A stretch of DNA of 32,252 bases from Candidatus Parabeggiatoa sp. nov. 2. Its GTDB lineage: Bacteria > Pseudomonadota > Gammaproteobacteria > Beggiatoales > Beggiatoaceae. Shown here piece after piece: positions 16,129-24,766 of this stretch. Position 1 is the stretch's first letter; every line of letters begins with the position of its first letter. The notes beneath the pieces are model-generated. The model did no database searches. It was not told where the DNA came from and was given only the letters and a program-made list of their open reading frames with translations. The translations under genes were made by a program, and so were the position numbers. The DNA lies in contig NBMI01000129.1 of the NCBI GenBank assembly GCA_002085445.1, positions 1 through 32,252 on the forward strand, read 5' to 3'.

Positions 16129-16368
16129 CTTACCACCTATCAGTTTTTTCGAAGTCTTAAATATCAAGAACAGCGAATGACGAGCCGAAAAACCAATTGG
16201 TGAAAAAGAATGGGTGGCTTTCATCACAAGAAAATCGTTTTGGTACAGAATAATTCGTTTATCCGCGTAATAGGCGTTCCAGAACGATGTTTCGTTGTAC
16301 ATTCGTTTATCCTCGTCATTCGTTGTGCTTAATATTCAATGAGTTAGAAAAAACTGATAGGTGGTAAG
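16129..16368. mobile_element. MITE-like element with 21-bp perfect inverted repeats
   Basis: CTTACCACCTATCAGTTTTT plus one more T at 16129-16149 is repeated exactly in inverted orientation at 16348-16368. Inside the ends the symmetry continues imperfectly: CGAATGACGAG near 16177 pairs with CTCGTCATTCG near 16312. The 240-bp body contains only a 70-codon frame without recognisable content. Solo copies of the end occur at 9148-9163, 16762-16780 and 28457-28471, so this is a multi-copy family. No clear target duplication is visible. Confidence 0.6.
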
Positions 16369-16639
16369 CGGGTATTCCTTATCAAGGATTTGAACAGTTA
16401 TTTTTGTGATAGAATAATGGCTAAATAAACTCTCAATATTTTGCCAGACAAAAATTGAGATAGATAAATTAACTGATACTCGATGATCAAGTTTTTTCGT
16501 GCGCCCAAACGCCCAAGGATTGTTATAAAAACGGATTTCTTCGCTAATTGATTGAAAGTGTACTACTTCTATTTAATTAAGCGAATCGGCCAAATCAAAT
16601 CGTTCCGAAGAAAGCTATTCAATCAGCAAATGCTATTGA

Positions 16640-16785
16640 CAAGAAAAGTTTTCAACACAGTTTTCAAGTTCACAGAGTATCACAGAGTTACACAGAGTTT
16701 AATATTTTTCGGTGAAATTTCGGTGAAACGCAGTAAAGCTCCGTGTCTCAGTGTTGATAATTTGAAAACTGATAGGTGGTAAGGC
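16640..16785. repeat. Dispersed repeat shared with 28456-28520
   Basis: The reverse complement of about 16725-16785 (CACCTATCAGTTTTC, then TCAACACTGAGACACGGAGC) closely matches 28457-28515 (CACCTATCAGTTTTTAAAT, TTCAACACAGAGACACGGAG). CACAGAGT is repeated several times at about 16670-16698. The 76-codon frame across this block is repeat-derived and not a gene. Confidence 0.65.
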
Positions 16786-16869
16786 TCGTTTCTAAAATTC
16801 CTTATTATATACAATCCTTGTGCATTGTCAGACTAAAAACGTGATCATCGAGTGATAAGGAGTGAGTAT

Positions 16870-17370
16870 ATGAGTGAATTGCTCGAATTGGAAGATGAGG
16901 AGGTTCAAGAAATGGGTTCGTATAACCATAGTTTGGCACAAGCTCAGTTAACGGGCTTGTTTTTCAATGATAAAAGGTTCTCAGTGTTTATTGAATTAAG
17001 TTTGGAGGTTAGTCAAACAGACTTAAGCCAATTTGGTCTTAAAGCTAAAGAGGAACTGAAACCTGATATCTGTTTGTATCCAAAGACGGAGAAGAGCGGT
17101 TTTAGAAAGCGTGACATTCTAAAGATGTCGGATATGCCTTTATTGGCCATTGAAATTATTTCACCTAAACAAGGCATTGATGACATTCTCACTAAATTTG
17201 ATGCCTATTTTGCACTTGGTATCAAGTCGTGCTGGTTGGTTATACCTCCAATGGAGGTTATAGATATCTATTCACAACTCGATCAACACAGAACTTTTGG
17301 TATGAATGACACCAATGTTATTGATGAATTAGCGGATATTAATCTGCCAATTAAGAATATTTTTGGATAA
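16870..17370 (+). CDS. Uma2-family (DUF820) nuclease-like protein
   Basis: A 166-residue protein of the Uma2/DUF820 family, a PD-(D/E)XK nuclease-fold group often expanded in cyanobacteria and other filamentous bacteria. The core motifs are visible: D66 in LKPDICLYP, E95 in LLAIEIISPKQ (E-x-x-S/P in place of E-x-K), then DDILTKFDAYFALGIKSCWL, which matches the conserved D...K...Y...G(V/I)..(Y/C)W helix-strand. It is slightly short at both ends, and FFNDKRFSVFIELSLEV corresponds to the usual first strands. ATG 16870 is chosen because AAGGAG precedes it at good spacing; a GTG six codons upstream overlaps that site. The biological role of the family is unsettled. Confidence 0.85.
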   Translation: MSELLELEDEEVQEMGSYNHSLAQAQLTGLFFNDKRFSVFIELSLEVSQTDLSQFGLKAKEELKPDICLYPKTEKSGFRKRDILKMSDMPLLAIEIISPKQGIDDILTKFDAYFALGIKSCWLVIPPMEVIDIYSQLDQHRTFGMNDTNVIDELADINLPIKNIFG

Positions 17371-17573
17371 GCAAGGACTCTAAACTAACTCCAACACAGT
17401 AGCAAGAAAGTCATCAAGGATTTGAACGGTGATTTTCGTGATGAAGTATAGTACGAGAAATTAGTACAACTCATTTTGAAATAAACAAGTCTGGACATGG
17501 TGTTGTCCTAGATGATTTACAACAGAAAAGAGAAATCGGATTTATTGAAGAAATCGGATTTCTTTCTTTCAAC
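17371..17573. other. Short gene-free lead-in to the 148-bp array
   Basis: It contains ATCAAGGATTTGAACGGTGA (about 17413), which matches about 16382 (ATCAAGGATTTGAACAGTTA), and a degenerate AGAAATCGGATTT hairpin at about 17530-17563. No gene is seen. Confidence 0.5.
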
Positions 17574-18095
17574 GTGCGCGATGTAGGGCCATACTTTGAT
17601 TTGAAAACCTTCAAAATCTGTTATGGCCCTCAAATCAGACTCATAACTACAAGGATTGCATATAAACAAGGATTTAGTCTTGGACTCTCGCACCAAAACC
17701 GTCATAAAAGTATTTGTATTTGTGCGCGATGTAGGGCCATACTTTGATTTGAAAACATTCAAAATCTTTTATGGCCCTCAATTCAGACTCATAACTACAA
17801 GGATTGCATATAAACAAGGATTTAGTCTTGGACTCTCGCACCAAAACCGTCATAAAAGTATTTGTATTTGTGCGCGGTGTAGGGCCAGACTTTCATTTGA
17901 AAACCTTCAAAATCTTTTATGGCCCTCAATTCAGACTCATAACTACAAGGATTGCATATAAACAAGGATTTAGGAAAAGAGAAATCTGATTTCTTTCAAC
18001 GTGCGCGGTGTAGGGCCAGACTTTCATTTGAAAGCATTCAAATTCTGTTATGGCCCTCAAATCAGACTAATAACTACAAGGATTGCATATAAACA
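17574..18095. repeat. 148-bp tandem repeat array, four copies
   Basis: Units begin with GTGCGCG(A/G)TGTAGGGCCA at 17574, 17722, 17870 and 18001 (spacing 148, 148, 131). Each contains a GGGCCATACTTTGATTTGAA...TTATGGCCCTCAA stem-loop, the CTACAAGGATTGCATATAAA repeat, and (first two units in full) a CTTGGACTCTCGCACCAAAA stretch. Open frames of 81-101 codons across it repeat their own sequence and are artefacts. Confidence 0.92.
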
Positions 18096-18564
18096 ATAGG
18101 AAAATAGAAATCCGATTTCTTGAAGAAATCTGATTTCTTTCAACAAAACGTTGGGTGTAGCGAAGTGCTACCGGCCCACTACAATTATTGCTGAGTTTTT
18201 ATCTGAACAACTATAGCGATTAACTCTATGAAATTGCCAAAACGATGCTTGAGCGCAATCCCTAAACTATTATCATCTAAGGCCATGCCAAAGCTAAAGC
18301 TTTGGACGGAAAGTTTTTAAAAAGGGTTAACGATTACCAGTGAGTCAATTATTTTAATTTTAAAAACAATCAGTTATTGCATAAATGACTGATTCATTAA
18401 CCATTAATAGTTAACTATTAACTGTTAACTATTCGGGTGCGATATCAACTTCGGAGGTTTTTCTGTCCTTCCCCGGAGTGAGGTGACATTTCCTAAACAA
18501 CCAGAAAAGGTATATAATTTTTTTTAGAATCCCTAATTTAAAAACCTCTAAGTAGACTTAAACA
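18096..18564. other. Gene-free interval before the TIR gene
   Basis: It has an AGAAATCCGATTTCTT / AAGAAATCTGATTTCT hairpin (18106-18138), a CCAAAGCTAAAGCTTTGGAC palindrome (about 18289-18305) and GTTAACTATTAACTGTTAAC-type short repeats near 18400-18430. No gene is seen. No strong ribosome-binding site is visible before the TIR gene at 18565. Confidence 0.55.
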
Positions 18565-20325
18565 ATGGATACGACAATTATACTAGGCATTGCCGCCCTT
18601 GCCGGCATCTTTGCGGGTGCGAAAGCACTCAAGAAAAAAAATCAGCCAGAGAAGAAAAAACCAAGTACCGCACCCACCACCGCCGAAACGCCAGCAAAGC
18701 CGGCACCGTTAGAAGATCAGGCCATCACCACCGCCGAAACGCCAGCAAAGCCGGCACCGTTAGAAGATCAGGCCGTCACTACCGCCGAGACTCCACCAAA
18801 GCCGGCACCGTTAGAAGATCAGGCCGTCACTACCGCCGAAACGCCACCAAAGCCGGCGGCGTTAAAAGAAACCACTGAAAGTCCGCCTTTGCCGGAGACT
18901 TTTGACGATATTATTATCAACCACAACTGCACAAGTCAAGAAATGGTTGAAACCTTGGCGCGTAATCTTGACAAGATCGGCTATCGTGTCTTTTCGGATA
19001 ATTGGGAAACGTCCTCAAAGCAAACCGACAATTCAACGGCTAACACATTACCAAACGACAGTCAAGCCATACTGGTTATCACGCCAGAAGCCATTGAATC
19101 CGGTTGGGTGCGCGAAGAATATGAGTCGATGTTGAAGCGCCAACAAAATGACCCCGATTTTACCTTTGTGCCGGTGGTCTTTAATGACGCATTATCGGAT
19201 TCTCCCTTTCTGTCTGATATCGAACTTGTCAACTTCAGCACGGAAAAATACCCTGAGGCCTTTCATCGGTTAGTGTCTTTTTTTGGCGAAAAATCCTTCG
19301 ATGACAAAGACTTAGAATTGCCGCCCCCATTCGTAGCGCCGACGGCGGCACTGCCTCGCGGCACCCGTGAATTTATCCAAGTTCGGTTTAACCATTTTAA
19401 GCAAAATTCGCCACCGCCGCTAATGTTATTAGCACAAAGTGATCGTAGCCAAGCGCCGCTGATTGAGGCCCTGCTGACTGAGGCAAAGACGCGCTACAAC
19501 CGTTGTTTGCACATCGCGCTACCGTATAGCACGGCGGCCGACACGCAAGACTCTTTTTCCGTCTTAGCACAACAATGTGAGTTTAGTGAAACCGTCAACA
19601 ATGGAGTTGAATTTGAACAAGCGTTACTGGCACGGTTGAAAAACCAATCTAATCAAGCTAATCCGTTGTTTTTATTGGTGAGTCGTTTTGAACACGGCGC
19701 ACAGTCCACCCGACAACAATTGGCTGGCATCGTGCGGAGTTTGAACGAAAGCCATGCCAATCAAGTACATATCATACTCTGTGGCGGCGAAAAACTGGTT
19801 GAATTAAAATACCTCCACGGCAGCCACTCATTGTTAAATATCGCCCAAGAATACCATTGGCCCGAATTAGAACGGGCTGATGTGTACGCGATGCGGGATA
19901 ATTGTTGCCAAGATTTGGTACTGGATGACGAAGACACGGACAAGTTGCTGATTGAAAGTGGCCGACATCCCACTTTACTGCAAAAATGTTTGCAACTCTA
20001 CCAGAACGATCCAACGCGCCCATGGCAAGACTATCAGGCCACTTTGAGTCTCGAGCCGTTAGCTTGGCGACTATTCACACCCTTTACGCGAAGCCAAAAA
20101 GAGATTCAACAAATGCGTGCGTGGTTAGCACATGAGGAGGTGGCCCCCGCCAGCGCCTTATACTCTTATGGTGACAAGCGTAATGAGTTATTGCAGCGTT
20201 TATACTGGAAAAACCTGCTAATTGAGCGGCCTATCAAAGGCCGCAAGCAATTATGTTGGCGAAGTGAAGCACTGCGCTCAGCCGGCCATTCAGTTATCAG
20301 TTATCAGTTATCAGTTATCAGTTAG
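18565..20325 (+). CDS. Membrane-anchored TIR protein with degenerate ATPase-like region
   Basis: A 586-residue protein. Residues 3-21 are a transmembrane anchor (TTIILGIAALAGIFAGAKAL) followed by lysines, which places the rest in the cytoplasm. Residues 38-105 are four 17-residue repeats (TTAETPAKPAPLEDQA). Residues about 113-235 fit a TIR domain: DIIINHN for the first strand, ARNLDKIGYRVFSDN, QAILVITPEAIESGWVREEY, and FVPVVF. The SGWVREEYESML segment could hold the catalytic glutamate of NAD-cleaving TIRs. Residues about 265-570 resemble a STAND/AAA module, but Walker A is absent (LMLLAQSDRSQAPLIEALL) and Walker B lacks its aspartate (LFLLVSRFEH). The last 11 residues come from TCAGTTA repeats. 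The STAND-WD40 gene follows 243 bp later. TIR effector function is inference. Confidence 0.8.
   Translation: MDTTIILGIAALAGIFAGAKALKKKNQPEKKKPSTAPTTAETPAKPAPLEDQAITTAETPAKPAPLEDQAVTTAETPPKPAPLEDQAVTTAETPPKPAALKETTESPPLPETFDDIIINHNCTSQEMVETLARNLDKIGYRVFSDNWETSSKQTDNSTANTLPNDSQAILVITPEAIESGWVREEYESMLKRQQNDPDFTFVPVVFNDALSDSPFLSDIELVNFSTEKYPEAFHRLVSFFGEKSFDDKDLELPPPFVAPTAALPRGTREFIQVRFNHFKQNSPPPLMLLAQSDRSQAPLIEALLTEAKTRYNRCLHIALPYSTAADTQDSFSVLAQQCEFSETVNNGVEFEQALLARLKNQSNQANPLFLLVSRFEHGAQSTRQQLAGIVRSLNESHANQVHIILCGGEKLVELKYLHGSHSLLNIAQEYHWPELERADVYAMRDNCCQDLVLDDEDTDKLLIESGRHPTLLQKCLQLYQNDPTRPWQDYQATLSLEPLAWRLFTPFTRSQKEIQQMRAWLAHEEVAPASALYSYGDKRNELLQRLYWKNLLIERPIKGRKQLCWRSEALRSAGHSVISYQLSVIS
18676..18879 (+). 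repeat. 51-bp coding tandem repeat, four units
   Basis: Four 51-bp units inside the TIR gene encode TTAETP(A/P)KPAPLEDQA(I/V), the last one diverging to KPAALKETTE. The DNA units are nearly identical (ACCGCCGAAACGCCAGCAAA core), pointing to recent expansion. The proline- and alanine-rich product is a flexible linker between membrane anchor and TIR domain. Confidence 0.92.
20290..20324. repeat. TCAGTTA heptamer x5 (TAACTGA on the other strand)
   Basis: Five perfect tandem copies of TCAGTTA overlap the end of the TIR gene and supply SVISYQLSVIS and the TAG stop. The reverse complement TAACTGA is the direct repeat reported as abundant between genes in marine Beggiatoaceae. A two-copy version is at 24770-24783. 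Confidence 0.95.
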
Positions 20326-20540
20326 CCATCAGATTACTAGGAGTCCAAACTTTAGTTTGGGCGGCCGGCGAGGCGATAAATCGCCTACTACAAACGGTAG
20401 GCGATAAATCGCCTACTACAAACCATTTTGTTGAGTTAGCCATCAGATTACTAGGAGTCCAAACTTTAGTTTGGGCGGCCGGCGAGGCGATAAATCGCCT
20501 ACTACAAACGGTAGGCGATAAATCGCCTACTACAAACCTC
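20321..20540. repeat. 114-bp tandem duplication of a composite repeat block
   Basis: GTTAGCCATCAGATTACTAG begins at 20321 and again at 20435. Each copy then carries AGTCCAAACTTTAGTTTGGG, CGGCCGGCG, and two units of GGCGATAAATCGCC plus CTACTACAAAC. The second copy ends about 30 bases before the first possible start codon of the STAND-WD40 gene. The block thus joins three separate dispersed families in one duplicated cassette. Confidence 0.93.
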
Positions 20541-20568
20541 AATAGCGGCTTCAACACCATCGCCGTTC

Positions 20569-23475
20569 TTGCCAGAACAAGAGATTGAAAAGCAATTAAC
20601 CACTATCGATAACAGAAGTGAAGTCACTTCTGTCACTTTTAGTCCAGACGGCCGTCTGTTGGCGTATGGCTCAGGTGATAACCGGGTACGCCTTTGGGAT
20701 GTCCAATCTGGCCGGTTACTCAAGAGTTTTGAGGGACATAGCCAATCTGTTACCTCGGTGGCTTTCAGTGCAGACGGATTGATGCTCGCCTCTGGTTCTG
20801 AAGACAAAACCATACGTTTATGGGATATTAACTCTAAAACATTCCTCAAAACTTTTGAAGGACACCGCGGTGTTGTCAATTCTATCGCGTTCCACCCAGA
20901 GGGCAATTTATTAGCCTCTAGCTCTAACGGCGGGACAATTCGCGTTTGGAATATCCGCTCTGGTGAATTGCTTAGAAAACCGTTCAAATGGCAAGTTCGT
21001 AGTATGAGAACAGTTGCCTTTAGTCCTGACGGCAAAATGCTGGCGACAGGTGCATCCGATCTCAAAGTACGTCTCTGGAATACGAGCTCTTTTAAAATGT
21101 ACAAACGACGCATGACATGTACAAAGTACCAACATGTGATTTCTCTGGACTTCAGCCCCAATAGCAGAATGTTGGCTTCTGGTTTTCGCCACGGCATGGT
21201 GTGTATCTGGGATACTCATTCGAGAAAATTAATTAAACGGCTGTATACCCATCAAACAGATGCTTTCACTTTCGTCGCTTTTGATGCTGAAGGGAAAAGG
21301 CTGGCATATAGCCTTTCTGACAAAATATTTTGGTGGAATATCGGTGCCGAAGAAGCTGTCGAATTACCGATAACGGTGCGCGATGCTTACGTCCGTGCCG
21401 TGGACTTTCACCCCAATCTTGGGAAGAAAAACATCCTCGCTTATGCTTCTAGCGATGGTACGGTGCGTCTATGGGATACTGAGAACAACAAATTGGTTGG
21501 GATATTCGCCGGTAATGCCGAGGGAAAATGGTTCTCTTGCATAGAAGAACAACAGTGTTGGTGTTCTGATAAGCCATGCGCTTCGCCCACTACGGAACCT
21601 GAGCCGGTACCCGATGACAAGCAACCTAACCTCCCATCTCCCACGGAAAGCAGCACTCCTCCGCCCAATTTGGTAACGGACGAAGCTGATCAGGATAAGG
21701 AAGAACCTAGTGCCTCTTTTGATAAGGATTTAGTGACTGGCGCGGCAAGTACCGGTGACAAACCGCCTACATATGCCGCGCTTCCCCCTGACAATGTCAT
21801 TATCTATTTGCTAATACTCTTTATTTTGATAGTAATAGGCATCGCCATTGCGCTGTTTTTTTACCGGTCGTACATATGCAAAAAGAATGCGGCCTTATTA
21901 GCGACTCCGTTGCCGCAGTTACCTCAAAAACATCGGCTATTAAAACGCGCCCTCTGCCTGACTCAAGTATTGGCAAAAAACCAACTGTCTGCAAAAGACT
22001 TTGAAGAAGCCCTTGCGTTTGTCCAAAACAGTTCGCCAGCAGAACAGGCTGAGCTATTGGCAAAACGTTTGGGAGCCAAACAGTGCGAACAAACAGCCAC
22101 GGATTTATTCACCGTCCACTTGCATGACAGCTTTCCGCTCAATCTGCAACGGTTTTTACTGTATTTTCCGGCGACAGAGCAAACGGAGCAGGATATCTTA
22201 AACCAATTACATCAACGTGAAGAGATGGCGTTGCAAAAAGTGGTCGTCATCACGCTTAATCCTGAGCAACTACAAGCTTTACGTCCTTATGGTGAAGACA
22301 CGTCAAATTTGTGGATGGTGCCAGATGGCACCGACTTAACCTGCTGGTTGCTGTCAGCTACCCTCGTACCAACCTTTACGTGGCTGTTAACGGAACAACT
22401 CAAAGTGACACAAGTTTCTCCTTATCAAACCCATAGCGGCGTGAATAAGGAGGCGGTATTTTTTGGACGGACTCATATTTTAGACCGTATTCTCAACCGC
22501 GATCCGGCTAATTATTTAATCGTCGGTGGGCGGCAATTAGGTAAATCTAGTCTAATCAAACACATACATAGATTTTATCAAAACAAACCGCAGGTACAGT
22601 GCCACTATTTAACCTTACATGGCAATAGCATGCAAGAACAACTCGCGGTGACATTGGGGATGCCCAGTGATAGCGATTTTGATAGTTTGTTGAACCGATT
22701 GGCTGAGGTTGCGCCCGGAGAGCGGCGGTTGTTCTTGATAGATCAAGCGGATCAGTTCATTCAGGCCGAAATTAAAAACGGTTATCGCACCTTAAATCAT
22801 TTTCGCAGTCGAAGTGAAGAGGGCCGCTGTTATTTTATATTAACGGGCATTTGGGACTTGTACTACGCTTCGGTGTTGGATTCTCAATCGCCATTGAAAA
22901 ACTTTGGTGAACCTATCCGGATTGGTGCTTTGGAAGCAGAGGCTTGCCGTGATTTAGCCATTGAGCCGATGAAAAACATGCACTTGCGCTATGAGCGAGA
23001 AGCGTTAGTAGAAGAGTTGCTAAGAAAGACTGGGCAGCGGGCTAACTTGATTGCTATTGTCTGCCATGAAATGCTCAAAGGACTCAAAAGCCATCAGCGC
23101 GTTTTTGGGGAAGATGATGTGGCACAAGCACTCAACAGTGAGGCGGTGCGCGATGCGTTGAAAGGCTGGGGAATGTTAAGTGCTGACAAGCATGAAAATC
23201 GTTTGGATCGTATTATTGTGTATGCCACTGTTAAACAAGGTGAGTTTAAACTGGAAGAATTGATGAGTTTGTTAGAAACACACGGCTGCACTTATACCGC
23301 TGAACAAGTGAAACACTCGTTGGATCGTTTGGCGTTGAGTTTTGTGATTAAACGCGAATCGCAGGGGCGATATGTGTATAGTGTGCCGCTGCTTCGGGAA
23401 AGGTTGTTGGAGGATGAAGTGGATGAGTTGTTGCGCTGGGAGTTGAAGGAAGAGTACAACGGATTTTCGGAATAA
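20569..23475 (+). CDS. Membrane STAND NTPase with N-terminal WD40 propeller
   Basis: A 968-residue protein. Residues 11-303 hold seven WD40 blades, their D-strands ending at VRLWD 44, IRLWD 86, IRVWN 128, VRLWN 171, VCIWD 215, IFWWN 257 and VRLWD 303, so a complete propeller. A cysteine cluster (C324, C330, C332, C337) and a proline-rich linker (338-408) lead to a transmembrane helix (410-431) followed by YRSYICKK. Residues about 440-620 are a helical and VVVITLNPEQLQALRPYGED region; 627-840 are the STAND/AAA NTPase with Walker A GGRQLGKSS (653-661) and Walker B RLFLIDQADQ (720-729); 845-968 look like winged-helix DNA or peptide-binding fold. The frame has no ATG; TTG 20569 is the only usable start, next to a repeat block, so the true N-terminus may be lost. 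Confidence 0.83.
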   Translation: MPEQEIEKQLTTIDNRSEVTSVTFSPDGRLLAYGSGDNRVRLWDVQSGRLLKSFEGHSQSVTSVAFSADGLMLASGSEDKTIRLWDINSKTFLKTFEGHRGVVNSIAFHPEGNLLASSSNGGTIRVWNIRSGELLRKPFKWQVRSMRTVAFSPDGKMLATGASDLKVRLWNTSSFKMYKRRMTCTKYQHVISLDFSPNSRMLASGFRHGMVCIWDTHSRKLIKRLYTHQTDAFTFVAFDAEGKRLAYSLSDKIFWWNIGAEEAVELPITVRDAYVRAVDFHPNLGKKNILAYASSDGTVRLWDTENNKLVGIFAGNAEGKWFSCIEEQQCWCSDKPCASPTTEPEPVPDDKQPNLPSPTESSTPPPNLVTDEADQDKEEPSASFDKDLVTGAASTGDKPPTYAALPPDNVIIYLLILFILIVIGIAIALFFYRSYICKKNAALLATPLPQLPQKHRLLKRALCLTQVLAKNQLSAKDFEEALAFVQNSSPAEQAELLAKRLGAKQCEQTATDLFTVHLHDSFPLNLQRFLLYFPATEQTEQDILNQLHQREEMALQKVVVITLNPEQLQALRPYGEDTSNLWMVPDGTDLTCWLLSATLVPTFTWLLTEQLKVTQVSPYQTHSGVNKEAVFFGRTHILDRILNRDPANYLIVGGRQLGKSSLIKHIHRFYQNKPQVQCHYLTLHGNSMQEQLAVTLGMPSDSDFDSLLNRLAEVAPGERRLFLIDQADQFIQAEIKNGYRTLNHFRSRSEEGRCYFILTGIWDLYYASVLDSQSPLKNFGEPIRIGALEAEACRDLAIEPMKNMHLRYEREALVEELLRKTGQRANLIAIVCHEMLKGLKSHQRVFGEDDVAQALNSEAVRDALKGWGMLSADKHENRLDRIIVYATVKQGEFKLEELMSLLETHGCTYTAEQVKHSLDRLALSFVIKRESQGRYVYSVPLLRERLLEDEVDELLRWELKEEYNGFSE

Positions 23476-23493
23476 ACGGATTGATTATTTCCC

Positions 23494-23600
23494 TTTGGAG
23501 TCCAAAGCTTCAGCTTTGGCTTTGGAGTCCAAAGCTTCAGCTTTGGCTTTGGAGTCCAACTCCGGCATTCAACGCCAACCCCGAAGGCTTTGGAGTCCGT
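23494..23600. repeat. Tandem GGAGTCCAAAGCTTCAGCTT repeats between convergent genes
   Basis: Two and a half units of about 30 bp (TTTGGAGTCCAAAGCTTCAG, CTTTGGC) are followed by fragments of the CCAACCCCGAAGG family. They lie between the plus-strand STAND gene and the minus-strand transporter remnant and contain inverted CCAAAGC/GCTTTGG arms that may terminate transcription. Confidence 0.8.
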
Positions 23601-24766
23601 TCATTCAACCCCGTGCATCCTTTTTCTAAGTCCAAATGACAGGACAAATAACACGACGGCGGCTCCCATAGCAATGCCGACAAACATTAAAAAGAAAGTC
23701 GATATAGATTGTGTTTTCACTATGTCATCTATCATGCCGTATAAAACGCCGCCAACATAATTGCCTACTGCCACCGCTAAGAACCACATCCCAAACATGA
23801 TGCCCATTAAGTGTTTCGGGGAGAGTTTGTTCACAAACGATAAACCGACGGGTGAGATACATAATTCACCCATTGTATGTAGTAATATCGCTAAAATCAG
23901 CCACATCATACTGACTGACGCTGATTCTGCTCCTTTAGGAATGTTCGCAGCGCCGATGACTAACACCAAAAAACCTAAGCCTAACAAAAAAAGGCCTAAC
24001 GCAAATTTCAGTGGGCCGTTAGGGTTTTTATCTATGTTATCCAATTTAATCCATAACATAGAAACAAATGGGGCCAATATAAAGATAAAAAAGGGATTGA
24101 GTGTCTGAAACCAAGAGGCTGGGATTTCAAAACCTATCCACATCAATTGTCTCTCGGTATATTTCAGAGCAAACACGTTCATAGATGAGCCAGCTTGCTC
24201 AAACGCTAACCAAAATACAATGGAAAAAAAGGCTAGGATAAGAAGGGCGTATAAACGTTCTTTTTCGTCTTGCGTCAATGGTTGAATCTCTGTTGCAACA
24301 ACCTTATTTTTCACCTTGATGGGTTGTAAGCCAACATCTCCTAACATATTTTGAAGCGAATAAAATAGCACTAGCCCGAAACTCATACCGACACTGGCTG
24401 CGCCGAAACCGTAATGCCAGCCAACTTTTTCGCCTAAGTAGCCACAAACTAAAATGCCCAAAAAGGCACCGATGTTAATCCCCATGTAAAAGACAGTATA
24501 GCCGGAATCTTTTAAAGGACTGCCATCAGGATAAAGTTGCCCTACCATTGAAGAGATGTTGGGTTTGAAAAAACCATTGATAAACCATAGAGTTGCCCAG
24601 CTTGCGCCGAACTCCAACCTAAACCGCCTTTGGAGACTTCAGAGACTAAAAATAAAACGAGCAACGCTCGCATACCGTAGTAGCTAAACCGTTCCCACAT
24701 TTCAGTGAAAAACAGTAAATACAAGGCCTTAGGATGTGTTTGAGTTGAAAGAGTTGGTTGGTTCAT
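23601..24766 (-). pseudogene. POT-family peptide/H+ symporter, internally deleted and frameshifted
   Basis: The 5' part (from ATG 24766) encodes the start of a proton-dependent oligopeptide transporter ([20 protein letters not shown], then [11 protein letters not shown]). At about 24584 the frame changes and the protein resumes as [20 protein letters not shown] and continues through the remaining membrane helices to KRMHGVE. In intact POT proteins about 70-75 residues (the rest of TM2, TM3 and the DRxxG-type loop) lie between these motifs, so about 200 bp is missing, with a frameshift at the junction. Otherwise the two parts are well conserved, so the loss looks recent; an assembly error is the alternative. 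The final HGVE and stop come from a GGGGTTGAATG repeat. Confidence 0.88.

Noticed and set aside
16090..16302. 70-codon minus-strand frame, possibly a transposase remnant
   Set aside because: No recognisable motif; it overlaps the left end of a MITE-like element and has no ribosome-binding site.
17656..17989. Two overlapping plus-strand open frames of 101 and 61 codons
   Set aside because: Both are translations of the 148-bp tandem repeat and repeat their own peptide; no homology or start signal.
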